64,000 bases of DNA from JALEFZ01 sp039820545 (lineage in GTDB: Bacteria; Bacteroidota; Bacteroidia; J057). Where the stretch lies: contig JBCBPW010000015.1 in assembly GCA_039820545.1 (NCBI GenBank), forward strand, positions 33,893 through 97,892. Reading direction: 5' to 3'. A program made the translations under genes and the position numbers. Each line of letters starts with the position of its first letter. Position 1 is the first letter of the stretch. This document shows, piece after piece, positions 51,663 to 61,286 of this stretch. The notes beneath the pieces were generated by a model that was not told the origin of the DNA, searched no databases, and worked only from the letters and a program-made list of their open reading frames with translations.

Positions 51663-54587
51663 CATGGATTGGTAGACAATGTCCATGAGTTTGATCCTGA
51701 CATTTTCCCTCAGGAGCAGTCGATTGGAAGCATCTGGATAGGTGCGATTGGATAAAAAGACGAAGATGAGATCGTTGGCAGGATCGACCCAAACGGCTGT
51801 GCCTGTGAAACCTGTATGACCGAAGGTAGACTTTGAGGCGTATTCAGAGCAGGGACTGGAACTACGCCCTTTAAGCTCGGGCTTATCCCATCCTAGGCCT
51901 TTGCGATTGTATGTGAGTTGCTGCTTAGTAAAGGATTCGATAGTCTCCTTTCGCAGAAATCGCTCTCCTCCATACATTCCATCATTCTTGAGCATGTAAA
52001 GCCATTTGGTCATGTCATATACATTAGAGAAAAGACCTGCATGGCCTGCTACACCGCCGAGGAGTGCTGCATTTTGATCGTGGACATACCCTCGGATGAT
52101 GGCTTGTCGCCAGATATTGTCTTTTTCTGTGGGCGGACAAAATTTTTCGCGACCTCTTTGATGAGGATTGAAATAAGTATGGTCCATACCCAACCGACGG
52201 AAGAATAAATATTGGGAAAGCTCATCTAGTGACTTACGGCTGACACGTTCTACCACCATTCCCGCTAAAATAAATCCCACATCGGAGTATCGTACAGCAG
52301 AAGTTTTGCGAACCTCCGCTTCTTTGAGTTTTTTCAGAAAAAGCTTGTCTAACGCTTCAGAACCATAGAGAGAGGGTGCGATTTCGCTTTGGTGTGCCCG
52401 CGAGGGAGAAAAGCTATAATAGGAAGTGTTCAACGTTTTTTTCTTGCGGTTGGCATAGGTATCCTGGTAGACTGAAAGCCAGCCAGGGAGCCCTGCATTG
52501 TGTTGCATGATACGGCGCAGGGTCAGTTTTCCTTTATTATTTCCCTTGAATTCAGGTAAATAAGTCGAAATCGGCTTATCTAGGTCCAGCATGCCTCGCT
52601 CTACCATGAACATCACAGCTGAAGTAGTAGCAGCCACTTTAGTCACAGAGGCGAGATCGTAGGTATTGAGGTAAGGATGGATGGCCATCCCTCGTGTCCC
52701 GTATTCTGTGCGGCCAAATCCTTTTTGGTATACAACATCATTGTCTTTGAGGACGAGTACTTCGCAGCCAGGCATAGCTTTGCGCTTGATATATAGATTG
52801 GCCATCGTATCGATCTGTGCGAGCCAGCGACTGTCCATCCCATGTGCTTCGGGTAGGGAGAACCCAAACCGAACGGGTTTGCGGATCATGATGCCATAGC
52901 CTTCCTTGAATTGGGGCGAGGCCGTGACGGGTAACCTTCCTGTAACAGGATTTCCTCCGAAGATCGCTTCACCTGCTGCTTCTTGGGCTTCTTTGACACT
53001 TTCGTAGGCCACTAGAATAGCCGATTCAGAACCAAAAAACTTCAAAGCATACGGAGAGCCGAAGAGCGTCAGGATGGTTTCCTTTCCTTCCATGCGGAGG
53101 TCTTCGCTGAGACTGATGGTATTGGCGCCTATGCCAAAATCTTTGCTTGCCTGACTCTTCATCCCATATACACCGATGATGATGGTATTGTACCCTTTGA
53201 GTTTTTGCATAAGGACACTTTTGTCGTAGGGCGTGAAGCCTTTTTTGAGGCTAAAGTTGGCTACAGGGCCATATTTAGCCAAGGTGCGATGGAAGGTACT
53301 TCCGCTCCCGCTTCCAATCTGAACCAGGGCAATCTTACGCTTGTCTAGTTTGCGTAGCGGAACGAGCATACGCTCATTTTTCACTAGCGTAATAGCCGAT
53401 TCGTAGAGTTCTTCCTTGATCGCCTGTGCTTCAGGAGTCATGAGCCGCTTGACGATATTTTGCTCAGGAATAGGAAGCTGGCGGTAAAGGCCTAAGTCGT
53501 GTTTGGCAATAAGAATCCGACGTACGCGACGCTCTAGCTCTGCGGGTTGGATCTTCCCTTGTCTGATAGCATTTTTGATGGCAAGCATAGATGCCGAGAG
53601 ATCCGCTGGGAAAAGGAGCATATCGTTGCCCGCGAGGAATGCCTGTAGGGCTGCTTCGCCTTTGGGATAATATTTGTACACGCCTTGCATGTTCAGGCCA
53701 TCTGTGATGATGAGCCCTTTATAATTCATGCGATTACGCAAGAGGTTATTGACAGCGATGGGAGAAAGCGAAGTCGCCCTATTGGGAGTTGAATCCAATG
53801 CAGGAATGTATAAATGCCCTGTCATGACGGCTCCGATGCCCGCCCTTGTCAGCTTAGAGAAGGGGTATAATTCAAGCGTATCCAATCTTTCCTTACTGTG
53901 ATTCATGATCGGAAGGGCATGGTGTGAATCGGTATCTGTATCTCCATGTCCAGGAAAATGCTTGGCACAGGCAATGACACCTCCCGTTTGTAGGCCTTTG
54001 GCGAGCATCAGCCCTTTGCGCGCGACATTGTATCTATTCTCTCCAAACGAGCGATAGTTGATGACGGGATTGGCGGGATTGTTATTGACATCCACGACTG
54101 GGGCAAAATTCATCCTTACGCCTACTTTTCGCAGATCTAAAGCCATTTGCCGACCCAATTCATAGATGAGAGAGTCATTATAGATTGCACCCAAAGTCAT
54201 ATTTTTGGGATATCGGGGGACTCTTTTGAGGCGCATAGAAAGGCCCCACTCAGCATCCTGAGAGATCAAAAGGGGAACTTTGGATGTTTCTTGGTATCTA
54301 TTGACAAGGCGGGCTTGCATTTCGGGTTCACCTTGCATAAAAATCAACCCTCCAAGGTGGCGTGTCTCGATGAGTTGTTCGATTTTGCGATAATCTTCTT
54401 CCTTTTTATTAGAAAAGGTAGCATGAATAAACAGTTGGCCGATTTTCTCCTCAATGGTCATTTCATTCAGGATACTATCTGCCCACACGGTAGCCTGACG
54501 ACTTTGTCCATTTAAAAGAGCATAAGACAGCAAAAAAAATCCCAGCCCGAAAGCACGCAATTGTTGCCTGGTCATCTTCAAATACAT
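51630..54587 (-). CDS. GH3 beta-N-acetylglucosaminidase fused to class C beta-lactamase-like hydrolase
   Basis: 985 residues. After an N-terminal signal (RAFGLGFFLLSYALLNGQS), residues ~35-390 are a family 3 glycosidase of the NagZ type: CAKHFPGHGDTDTDSHHALP carries the His/Asp catalytic pair loop and LIITDGLNMQGV the nucleophile Asp. A C-terminal GH3 sandwich-like part runs to ~590. Residues ~600-970 are a serine beta-lactamase/esterase domain: SxxK at S647-K650 (LASVTKVAAT), a YSD in place of YxN, and HTGFTGTAVW as the KTG equivalent. Together they suggest peptidoglycan or muropeptide processing in the periplasm. The fusion recurs in Bacteroidota. Confidence 0.92.
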   Translation of the reverse strand: MYLKMTRQQLRAFGLGFFLLSYALLNGQSRQATVWADSILNEMTIEEKIGQLFIHATFSNKKEEDYRKIEQLIETRHLGGLIFMQGEPEMQARLVNRYQETSKVPLLISQDAEWGLSMRLKRVPRYPKNMTLGAIYNDSLIYELGRQMALDLRKVGVRMNFAPVVDVNNNPANPVINYRSFGENRYNVARKGLMLAKGLQTGGVIACAKHFPGHGDTDTDSHHALPIMNHSKERLDTLELYPFSKLTRAGIGAVMTGHLYIPALDSTPNRATSLSPIAVNNLLRNRMNYKGLIITDGLNMQGVYKYYPKGEAALQAFLAGNDMLLFPADLSASMLAIKNAIRQGKIQPAELERRVRRILIAKHDLGLYRQLPIPEQNIVKRLMTPEAQAIKEELYESAITLVKNERMLVPLRKLDKRKIALVQIGSGSGSTFHRTLAKYGPVANFSLKKGFTPYDKSVLMQKLKGYNTIIIGVYGMKSQASKDFGIGANTISLSEDLRMEGKETILTLFGSPYALKFFGSESAILVAYESVKEAQEAAGEAIFGGNPVTGRLPVTASPQFKEGYGIMIRKPVRFGFSLPEAHGMDSRWLAQIDTMANLYIKRKAMPGCEVLVLKDNDVVYQKGFGRTEYGTRGMAIHPYLNTYDLASVTKVAATTSAVMFMVERGMLDLDKPISTYLPEFKGNNKGKLTLRRIMQHNAGLPGWLSVYQDTYANRKKKTLNTSYYSFSPSRAHQSEIAPSLYGSEALDKLFLKKLKEAEVRKTSAVRYSDVGFILAGMVVERVSRKSLDELSQYLFFRRLGMDHTYFNPHQRGREKFCPPTEKDNIWRQAIIRGYVHDQNAALLGGVAGHAGLFSNVYDMTKWLYMLKNDGMYGGERFLRKETIESFTKQQLTYNRKGLGWDKPELKGRSSSPCSEYASKSTFGHTGFTGTAVWVDPANDLIFVFLSNRTYPDASNRLLLRENVRIKLMDIVYQSMKKNQVKRVYR

Positions 54588-54731
54588 TTAAAATTCTTGC
54601 AAGCGAGTGCAATCCCCAGCTTGAAAATACACTATAATGAGTGCAAACTCAAATTTTCGTATTGGGAGGGAGGCTTCTTATGGGTTAAACGGTAAGTTTT
54701 TATTCTGGTTTGGGGAAAAATACGAGAATTC

Positions 54732-55442
54732 CTACAAGCGTTTCTTTGGTTTGGTCGCTACATAGCTTTTCAGATAGAAGGGTTCAAAGCTGATTAGATC
54801 CTCAAATGCATGGTTTTCCCATTTTTTTAGGATGGCAGATCCTACATATGAGGCATCGGCTTGGATATTGTCTAAAATGATCGCTTGGGGGCTCTGTCCT
54901 AAGTGATTACGACACTTTGCTACCCCATCTCCAACAAAAATGATTTTTTGCTCTGCTAAGACGTCCAGGAGTGCGTCGCCTTCTATAATCATAGGTTGAG
55001 CAGGCCGTTTTTCTGCTAGATGTCCGTCGTAGATCGCCATGTATACCTCCATACGGCGTGCATCGATCATCGGGCATACCCATGCCTCTAATTCCACGGC
55101 CCAGTCATGTACCTGCCAAGCCAAGAGCTCCAAGCTGCCCATAGACAGGAGAGGGACGTCATAGGCCATGCAGAGACCTTTGGCGGTGGAGACACCGACC
55201 CGCAAGCCTGTGTAAGAACCAGGTCCCTTACTTACTGCAATGCCTGACAAGTCTTTCCCTTCTATCCCCAAATGACTCAGCAGACTTTGAACCATGGGCA
55301 CCAAGAGCTTGGCATGGGTACGCTCTTGATGAATGGTCAAGACTCCCAACAGTTGCTCTCCCTCATATACGGCCACAGATCCTACCATAGTAGCCGTTTC
55401 TAATACCAAAAAATAGGGCTTCGATGTCTCTGCCTGTTTCAT
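54732..55442 (-). CDS. tsaB: tRNA N6-threonylcarbamoyladenosine biosynthesis protein TsaB
   Basis: 236 residues from the ATG at 55440-55442; the frame is open 78 codons further upstream but that part lies over the end of the next gene and is not protein-like. ASKHA fold: YFLVLETATMVGSVAVYEGE, ERTHAKLLVPMVQSLL, and GIAVSKGPGSYTGLRVGVST, then AKGLCMAYDVPLLSMGSLEL. It is a scaffold for TsaD in making t6A37 of ANN-decoding tRNAs. It lies 52 bp after the oxidoreductase gene on the same strand. Confidence 0.94.
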   Translation of the reverse strand: MKQAETSKPYFLVLETATMVGSVAVYEGEQLLGVLTIHQERTHAKLLVPMVQSLLSHLGIEGKDLSGIAVSKGPGSYTGLRVGVSTAKGLCMAYDVPLLSMGSLELLAWQVHDWAVELEAWVCPMIDARRMEVYMAIYDGHLAEKRPAQPMIIEGDALLDVLAEQKIIFVGDGVAKCRNHLGQSPQAIILDNIQADASYVGSAILKKWENHAFEDLISFEPFYLKSYVATKPKKRL

Positions 55443-55494
55443 GTTGCAAACATAAGGAAAACTCAGGGAGACTGGTAAGTGAAAACGGTACGAT

Positions 55495-56652
55495 CTAAAG
55501 TGTGTACCACTTCTCGTCGGACTGACCCGCAGCGATGACCGCTTCGATAAAGGCCATCCCTCGGACACCGTCTTGAACTGTCGGGAAATCCAGCCACAGA
55601 GGATCGGGTGTTTCACCATTGATTTGTGCGCGGAGCGTGCGCGCGAAGTTTCGATAGATATTGGCGAAAGCCTCAATGTATCCCTCAGGATGGCCAGCAG
55701 GAATGCGTGTGGCCCCTTGCGCTTGGGCAGATAGATTGCCTACACCTGTGCGTATCAATCGCGTGCCTTCATCTTGTACTTTGTGGATGAGTGTATTAGG
55801 GTGCATTTGGTGCCATTCTAATCCACCTTTTTCGCCGTAGACTTGAATGTAAAGCCCATTTTCTTCACCATTTGCGATCTGGCTGACATGCAAAACGCCT
55901 TTGGCCCCTCCTTTAAATCTCAGCAAGACATTGCCATCGTCATCCAGTTGACGGCCCGCTACAAAGGTGCTGATGTCGGCACACATAGCTTCGATTTCGA
56001 GTCCTGTGATGTATTCGGCGAGGTTTTCGGCATGTGTCCCGATGTCTCCCATCGAGCCTGCAATCCCCGACTTGCTGGGATCGGTGCGCCATGCAGCTTG
56101 TTTCTGTCCACTGGCTTCGAGAAAACTAGAGAGCCATCCCTGTGGATAACCGACGATGATCTTTCTAAGCGTACCCAATGCACCTGATACAATCAGTTGG
56201 CGCGCTTCTTTGACAAGGGGATAACCTGTGTAGTTGTGGGTGAGGGCAAATAGGGCTTCCTTTTCTTCGACCAGCGTGGCAAGTTCTTGCGCTTCTGCCA
56301 ATGAAAAAGCGAGTGGCTTGTCGCATACAACCGCAAAGCCATGTTCGATGGCCATCTTGGCAGGGGGAACGTGCATATGATTGGGCGTCACAATCGATAC
56401 AAAGTCCATGCGATCTCCGAGCGGACGTTCTTTTTCTTTGAGAATCATCTCCTCGTACGATCCATACACACGTTTGGGATCAAGGTAAAGGTCTTCCCCT
56501 GATGCTTTTGATTTCTCCGGATTGCTGCTAAACGCCCCACAGACAAGCTCGATTTCACCGTCGAGAGCTGCTGCCATCCTATGGACCGCCCCAATGAACG
56601 CGCCACGACCTCCACCAATCATACCCATACGCATTTTCCGATTCAAAGCCAT
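55495..56652 (-). CDS. Gfo/Idh/MocA family oxidoreductase
   Basis: 385 residues, cytosolic. NAD(P)-binding Rossmann start MGMIGGGRGAFIGAVHRMAA, the family motif VCDKPLAFSLAEAQELATLV (EKP/DKP), and the C-terminal substrate half with GSMGDIGTHAENLAEYITGL, where the D-x-G-x-H supplies catalytic residues. Members oxidise or reduce sugars, inositols and related alcohols; the exact substrate cannot be read. The tail with HPEGYIEAFANIYRNFARTL resembles enzymes of sugar or glycoside breakdown. It precedes tsaB by 52 bp. Confidence 0.93.
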   Translation of the reverse strand: MALNRKMRMGMIGGGRGAFIGAVHRMAAALDGEIELVCGAFSSNPEKSKASGEDLYLDPKRVYGSYEEMILKEKERPLGDRMDFVSIVTPNHMHVPPAKMAIEHGFAVVCDKPLAFSLAEAQELATLVEEKEALFALTHNYTGYPLVKEARQLIVSGALGTLRKIIVGYPQGWLSSFLEASGQKQAAWRTDPSKSGIAGSMGDIGTHAENLAEYITGLEIEAMCADISTFVAGRQLDDDGNVLLRFKGGAKGVLHVSQIANGEENGLYIQVYGEKGGLEWHQMHPNTLIHKVQDEGTRLIRTGVGNLSAQAQGATRIPAGHPEGYIEAFANIYRNFARTLRAQINGETPDPLWLDFPTVQDGVRGMAFIEAVIAAGQSDEKWYTL

Positions 56653-56762
56653 ATCTACTTTTTTTCATGAATCTACTAAGTGTGAAAGGAGTTCAAAAGA
56701 GAATACATGAAAAAATGGAATTCTTTCTTTATTGAATAGCAGATAGTGCTTCTCTTATAAAT

Positions 56763-56796
56763 GGAAAACCCCTCATTTCCACTAAGGAAAGAGGGG
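56763..56796 (-). terminator. Intrinsic terminator of secA
   Basis: Minus strand: ggggaaatgagggg-type stem (cccctcatttcc with ggaaagagggg, one bulged base) around ttagt, followed by ttttcc. Confidence 0.65.
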
Positions 56797-56820
56797 CATA
56801 TATGCTCTCAAAGAAGGTCG

Positions 56821-59800
56821 TTATCTTTTTCCTCCTCCTCCTTTTTTCTTGCCTTTGCGTTCTTGGGCACGACGCTCTTGACGCGACAGTTTACGCTGTG
56901 GTCCTTGTCCACCACCCGCTGCGGCCATCACACGTCGCTCTTGCTCTTTGCGCTTCTTAGCTTCATTTTCCACATCTGAATGACGTGTCTTTAGACCTGA
57001 GAAGTCGTCGCGCTTGGTCTCTGCCTGATTGGACTGCTGACTTCCTTCTACGTGAAGATCAGCTTTGAAAATCAAAGAAAGTACCTCACTGTTGACACTA
57101 TTGAGCATCTGACGGAAGATCTCGTAGGACTCTATCTTGTAGACCAAAAGTGGGTCTTTTTGCTCGTAAACTGCCGTTTGCGAGTCTCTACGTAGTTCGT
57201 CCATCGTTCGCAAGTGCTCCTTCCACTTATCGTCTATAATAGCGAGTGTTGCTACTTTCTCCAGCTCGTCTATCACGACCTTTCCGCGTGATTCGATGGC
57301 TTTGTCTACTGGGACGATGATCCGCAACTGTTTGGAACCATCTGAGAATGGAATCAAAATCCGCTCAATGTTGGGATTGTCTTTCTTGATGCGGGCGATG
57401 CCATTGGCGAGCGTTTCAGCCAGCTCTTTATTTTTACGCTGATAGTAAGCTGCTGCGCGCTCATATAGCCTATCTGTCAGTTTCTCCTCTGACTCATCAT
57501 TCAACTCCTGTTCGCTGATACCTGGATCTACACGCAGGAAGCGAATCGCATCTAGGCGGAGTCCTTCCTCGTCTGTCATCCCAATGTTTGCCCCGATCAG
57601 GTTGCCAGAGAAGTCATAAAGCATATTGTCGAGGTCGACTTTCACACGCTCACCATACAGGGCGTTCTTACGACGGCGGTAGATGACCTCACGCTGAGAG
57701 TTCATGACGTCGTCATACTCAAGCAGGCGCTTACGCATGCCGAAGTTATTTTCCTCGACTTTTTTCTGTGCGTTAGAGATCGATTTGGTGATCATACTAT
57801 GCTGGATGACTTCACCCTCTTCCAGTCCCATGCGGTCCATGATGCGAGAGATACGCTCAGTACCAAAGAGGCGCATCAAATCATCCTCCAGTGAAACATA
57901 GAACTGAGACATACCAGGATCTCCCTGACGACCTGCACGACCACGAAGCTGTCGGTCAATTCGTCGAGATTCGTGCCGCTCCGTGCCGATGATTTGTAGT
58001 CCTCCATTTTCTTTGACACCCTCTCCCAGCTTGATGTCTGTACCACGACCTGCCATGTTCGTTGCGATGGTGACGGCTCCTGGCTGCCCTGCGGCTGCCA
58101 CGATTTCTGCTTCTCGCTGGTTCTGCTTAGCGTTCAGTACGTTGTGGGGGATCTTGCGGATTTTGAGCATACGGCTCAACAACTCAGATACTTCTACCGA
58201 AGTTGTACCCACCAAGATGGGCTTGCCTTCTTCACGAAGCTCTTCAATCTGCTCGATCACTGCATTATATTTTTCGCGCTTGGTACGATAGATCATATCG
58301 TCGCGATCGTCACGCGCGATGGGTTTGTTGGTCGGAATGACCACTACCTCTAGCTTGTAGATGTCGTAGAATTCCTTCTCTTCCGTCTCAGCTGTACCCG
58401 TCATACCTCCCAGCTTGTGGTACATACGGAAGTAGTTTTGCAAGGTCACAGTAGCAAAGGTCTGCGTAGCCGCTTCGATCTTCACATTTTCCTTGGCCTC
58501 AATCGCTTGGTGCAAGCCATCGGAGTAACGACGTCCTGGGAGCACACGACCTGTTTGCTCATCGACAATCTGAACTTTGCCGTCTTGCACGATGTATTCT
58601 ATATCTTTTTCAAAGAGTGTATACGCTTTCAACAGCTGGTTGATGGCATGGAGACGCTCTGATTTTTCTGCGTAGTCCTGGGCCGCTTTATCTTTCTCTT
58701 TGATTTTTTCTTCCTCTGTCAGCCCCTCTCTCTGATCAATCTCCGAAAAGACCGTTGTGATATCAGGTAGTATAAAGAGATTGGGATCTTCTCCTGCACC
58801 TGCAATCATTTCGCGGCCCTTATCCGTCATCTCCACCTGATTATTTTTTTGGTCGATGGTGAAGTACAGAGGCTCATCGGCAATTGGCATGTTGCGCTGA
58901 TTGTCCTGTAGGAAGTGTCCTTCTACCTTGTTGAGGGTCGTTTTGACACCTGGCTCAGAAAGGTACTTGATCAAGGCGCCGTTTTTGGGCAGACCTCTGA
59001 AGGCACGGAAAAGGGCGATTCCCCCCTGGCCTTCTTCTACGCCTTTATCGTCTGCGGCAAACTTTTTCTTGGCATCGTTGATATAGCCTGTGATGAGCTT
59101 GCGCTGGGCTTTGACCAATCGCTCGATCCGTGGCTTGAGATCGTTATACTCGTGGCGATCACCGCGAGGTACAGGACCTGAGATGATCAAAGGCGTACGG
59201 GCCTCATCGATCAATACAGAGTCAATCTCGTCAATGATAGAGAAGTAATGGCTTCGCTGAACCAGAAACTCTGGATGCGTGGTCATATTGTCACGCAGGT
59301 AATCAAAGCCAAATTCGTTATTCGTTCCGTAGGTAATATCTGCTTGGTAGGCCTTGCGACGTTCGTCGGAGTTGGGCTGGTGAAGGTCGATACAGTCTAC
59401 GGTCAGGCCGTGAAATTCAAAAAGTGGGGCATTCCATTGGGCATCACGACGGGCGAGGTAGTTGTTGACGGTCACGACATGGACACCTTGCCCCGTGAGG
59501 GCGTTGAGGAATACAGGAAGAGTGGCCACGAGGGTTTTACCTTCACCTGTTGCCATCTCCGCGATTTTTCCTTGGTGTAGCACAGTCCCTCCGATGAGCT
59601 GTACGTCATAGTGAATCATGTTCCACGTGACTTCTGCATCGGCCGCGAGCCAAGACTTGGCCCATATCGCTTCTTCACCTTCTATCGTCACATAGCCAGC
59701 ACCCTTTCCCGCCGCCAGTTCGCGGTCGCGGTCATTGGCAGTCACGCGCAGCTCGTCGTTTTCGGTCAGACGACGTGCGGTTTCCTTTACGATGGCAAAA

Positions 59801-60126
59801 GCCTCTGGAATCAGGTCGTCCATGATCTCATCAATCTGCTTGTATTGCGTCTTGGTGAGTTCATCGATTTTGGAGAAAAGGCGGTCTTTTTCGTGTATAT
59901 CAGTGGTGGACTCTGCTTCTGCGCGAGTAGCTTCAATTTCCTCTCTGATGGCCTCTGTATGATCGAAGATCCGCTGGCGAATATCCTGAGAGGCTTCGCG
60001 AAGTTCGTCATCGCTGATGTCATGGATTTTCTCGTATTCCGCATTGATGGCACCTACATACGGCCACAATTGCTTGACATCTCTATCCTTCTTAGAGGGG
60101 AAAATGGATTTTAGTAAATTCTTCAT
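56821..60126 (-). CDS. secA: Preprotein translocase ATPase SecA
   Basis: 1101 residues, long as usual in Bacteroidota. It drives unfolded exported proteins through SecYEG using ATP. NBD1 contains MATGEGKTLVATLPVFLNAL (Walker A), VHVVTVNNYLARRDAQWNAP and DEIDSVLIDEARTPLIISGP (DEAD-like). The preprotein-crosslinking region follows, then NBD2 with NMAGRGTDIKLGEGV and RQLRGRAGRQGDPGMSQFYV. An extra acidic/linker insert lies at ~335-420 (KNGALIKYLSEPGVKTTLNK). The C-terminus ends in a basic Gly/Lys tail (RKGKKKGGGGKR) in place of the SecB-binding zinc motif. Monocistronic. Confidence 0.97.
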   Translation of the reverse strand: MKNLLKSIFPSKKDRDVKQLWPYVGAINAEYEKIHDISDDELREASQDIRQRIFDHTEAIREEIEATRAEAESTTDIHEKDRLFSKIDELTKTQYKQIDEIMDDLIPEAFAIVKETARRLTENDELRVTANDRDRELAAGKGAGYVTIEGEEAIWAKSWLAADAEVTWNMIHYDVQLIGGTVLHQGKIAEMATGEGKTLVATLPVFLNALTGQGVHVVTVNNYLARRDAQWNAPLFEFHGLTVDCIDLHQPNSDERRKAYQADITYGTNNEFGFDYLRDNMTTHPEFLVQRSHYFSIIDEIDSVLIDEARTPLIISGPVPRGDRHEYNDLKPRIERLVKAQRKLITGYINDAKKKFAADDKGVEEGQGGIALFRAFRGLPKNGALIKYLSEPGVKTTLNKVEGHFLQDNQRNMPIADEPLYFTIDQKNNQVEMTDKGREMIAGAGEDPNLFILPDITTVFSEIDQREGLTEEEKIKEKDKAAQDYAEKSERLHAINQLLKAYTLFEKDIEYIVQDGKVQIVDEQTGRVLPGRRYSDGLHQAIEAKENVKIEAATQTFATVTLQNYFRMYHKLGGMTGTAETEEKEFYDIYKLEVVVIPTNKPIARDDRDDMIYRTKREKYNAVIEQIEELREEGKPILVGTTSVEVSELLSRMLKIRKIPHNVLNAKQNQREAEIVAAAGQPGAVTIATNMAGRGTDIKLGEGVKENGGLQIIGTERHESRRIDRQLRGRAGRQGDPGMSQFYVSLEDDLMRLFGTERISRIMDRMGLEEGEVIQHSMITKSISNAQKKVEENNFGMRKRLLEYDDVMNSQREVIYRRRKNALYGERVKVDLDNMLYDFSGNLIGANIGMTDEEGLRLDAIRFLRVDPGISEQELNDESEEKLTDRLYERAAAYYQRKNKELAETLANGIARIKKDNPNIERILIPFSDGSKQLRIIVPVDKAIESRGKVVIDELEKVATLAIIDDKWKEHLRTMDELRRDSQTAVYEQKDPLLVYKIESYEIFRQMLNSVNSEVLSLIFKADLHVEGSQQSNQAETKRDDFSGLKTRHSDVENEAKKRKEQERRVMAAAGGGQGPQRKLSRQERRAQERKGKKKGGGGKR

Positions 60127-60338
60127 TTCAGCTGCGCTAAAATCGTTTTTCAGTGTTCAGAGGCACTTTTTATGGCATTTTCCCAAAGGAATTTCGTCAA
60201 AAAAGGGCGTATTCTGAGTGGTTAAGTATACTAAACCTCAATTAGAGGGTCTAAGTTACAGATATTTTCTTTTTGGTCAGGTCAAAGTCTTCACTTTCAT
60301 TTCGTGAAAAATGAGACTTTGTACTAAAATGCACGACT

Positions 60339-61127
60339 TTATTTTCCCGCCAATGCATCCAGTAAGGAAGTATGAATCCTATGGTTGGAAGCTACAAGCT
60401 CTCCACCAAATATATAGTTGTCACCTCCGCTAAAGTCTGTGACCTCTCCGCCTGCTTCTTTGACGATGAGTCCTCCTGCGGCTACATCCCAAGCATTGAG
60501 TTTGTACTCGAAGAACCCATCCAATCGGCCAGCGGCTACATAAGCCAGATCTAGTGCAGCTGATCCCATGCGGCGTAGTCCCTGTATTTGGCTGGCCACG
60601 TGCATCACCATCCCGAGGAAGTCGCGTTTCCAGGCAGGCGTCCCATAGGGAAATCCAGTGGATACGACTGCTGTTTTCAATTCGGGTCGCGTACTGACCG
60701 AAAGTGGGTTTCCGTTCAAAAAAGCACCTTCTCCTATTTTTGCATGAAACATCTCATCTGAGACAGGCTGATAAATATAGCCCATGATGGTTTCGCCTTC
60801 CTTTTGCAAAGCCAGACTGATACAAAAATGCGGAATCCCATGCATGAAGTTGACCGTCCCATCTATCGGATCAATGATCCAGCGATAGGCTGCATCTGTA
60901 GCTGTCTCCCCTAGTTCTTCATTGATGAAGTCCGAGCCTGGAATAAGTTGACTGCAGGCACCTCTGAGCATATTGTCGGCTGAGACGTCTACATCCGTGA
61001 AGGGATTTTTTTCTCCTTTGTAAGAGACGCGACTGAAATCGAAGTGCTGGAACTCGCGCAATATGTAGGTACCTACTTTGCGCAGAAGCTGCTGTATGGG
61101 CTCGTCAAGCGAGGATGGGTCAATCAT
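60339..61127 (-). CDS. Inositol monophosphatase family phosphatase
   Basis: 262 residues from the ATG at 61125-61127 (MIDPSSLDEPIQQLL); an ATG 8 codons upstream is possible. The Mg-dependent fold shows DVSADNMLRGAC, the metal site Glu-Glu (INEELGE), WIIDPIDGTVNFMHGIPHFC (DPIDGT signature), and the C-terminal ELNAWDVAAGGLIV-type motif as KLNAWDVAAGGLIVKEAGGE. Substrates in the family include myo-inositol-1-phosphate, other sugar phosphates and PAP; this one cannot be separated by eye. Divergent from the epimerase gene. Confidence 0.93.
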   Translation of the reverse strand: MIDPSSLDEPIQQLLRKVGTYILREFQHFDFSRVSYKGEKNPFTDVDVSADNMLRGACSQLIPGSDFINEELGETATDAAYRWIIDPIDGTVNFMHGIPHFCISLALQKEGETIMGYIYQPVSDEMFHAKIGEGAFLNGNPLSVSTRPELKTAVVSTGFPYGTPAWKRDFLGMVMHVASQIQGLRRMGSAALDLAYVAAGRLDGFFEYKLNAWDVAAGGLIVKEAGGEVTDFSGGDNYIFGGELVASNHRIHTSLLDALAGK

Positions 61128-61286
61128 GAGGTAAAAGTGATGCAGTATCAAAATCTAATGTCTATTTTTATTCCATAGACAAGAAGTCTGTCGATTTAGC
61201 GGGAAAAATCTGCTACAACCCGACAAATTGACAGGAAAGGCTGGCAAGTTCACAGAACACGCCTACAGCAGCATAAAGAAAGGAAG

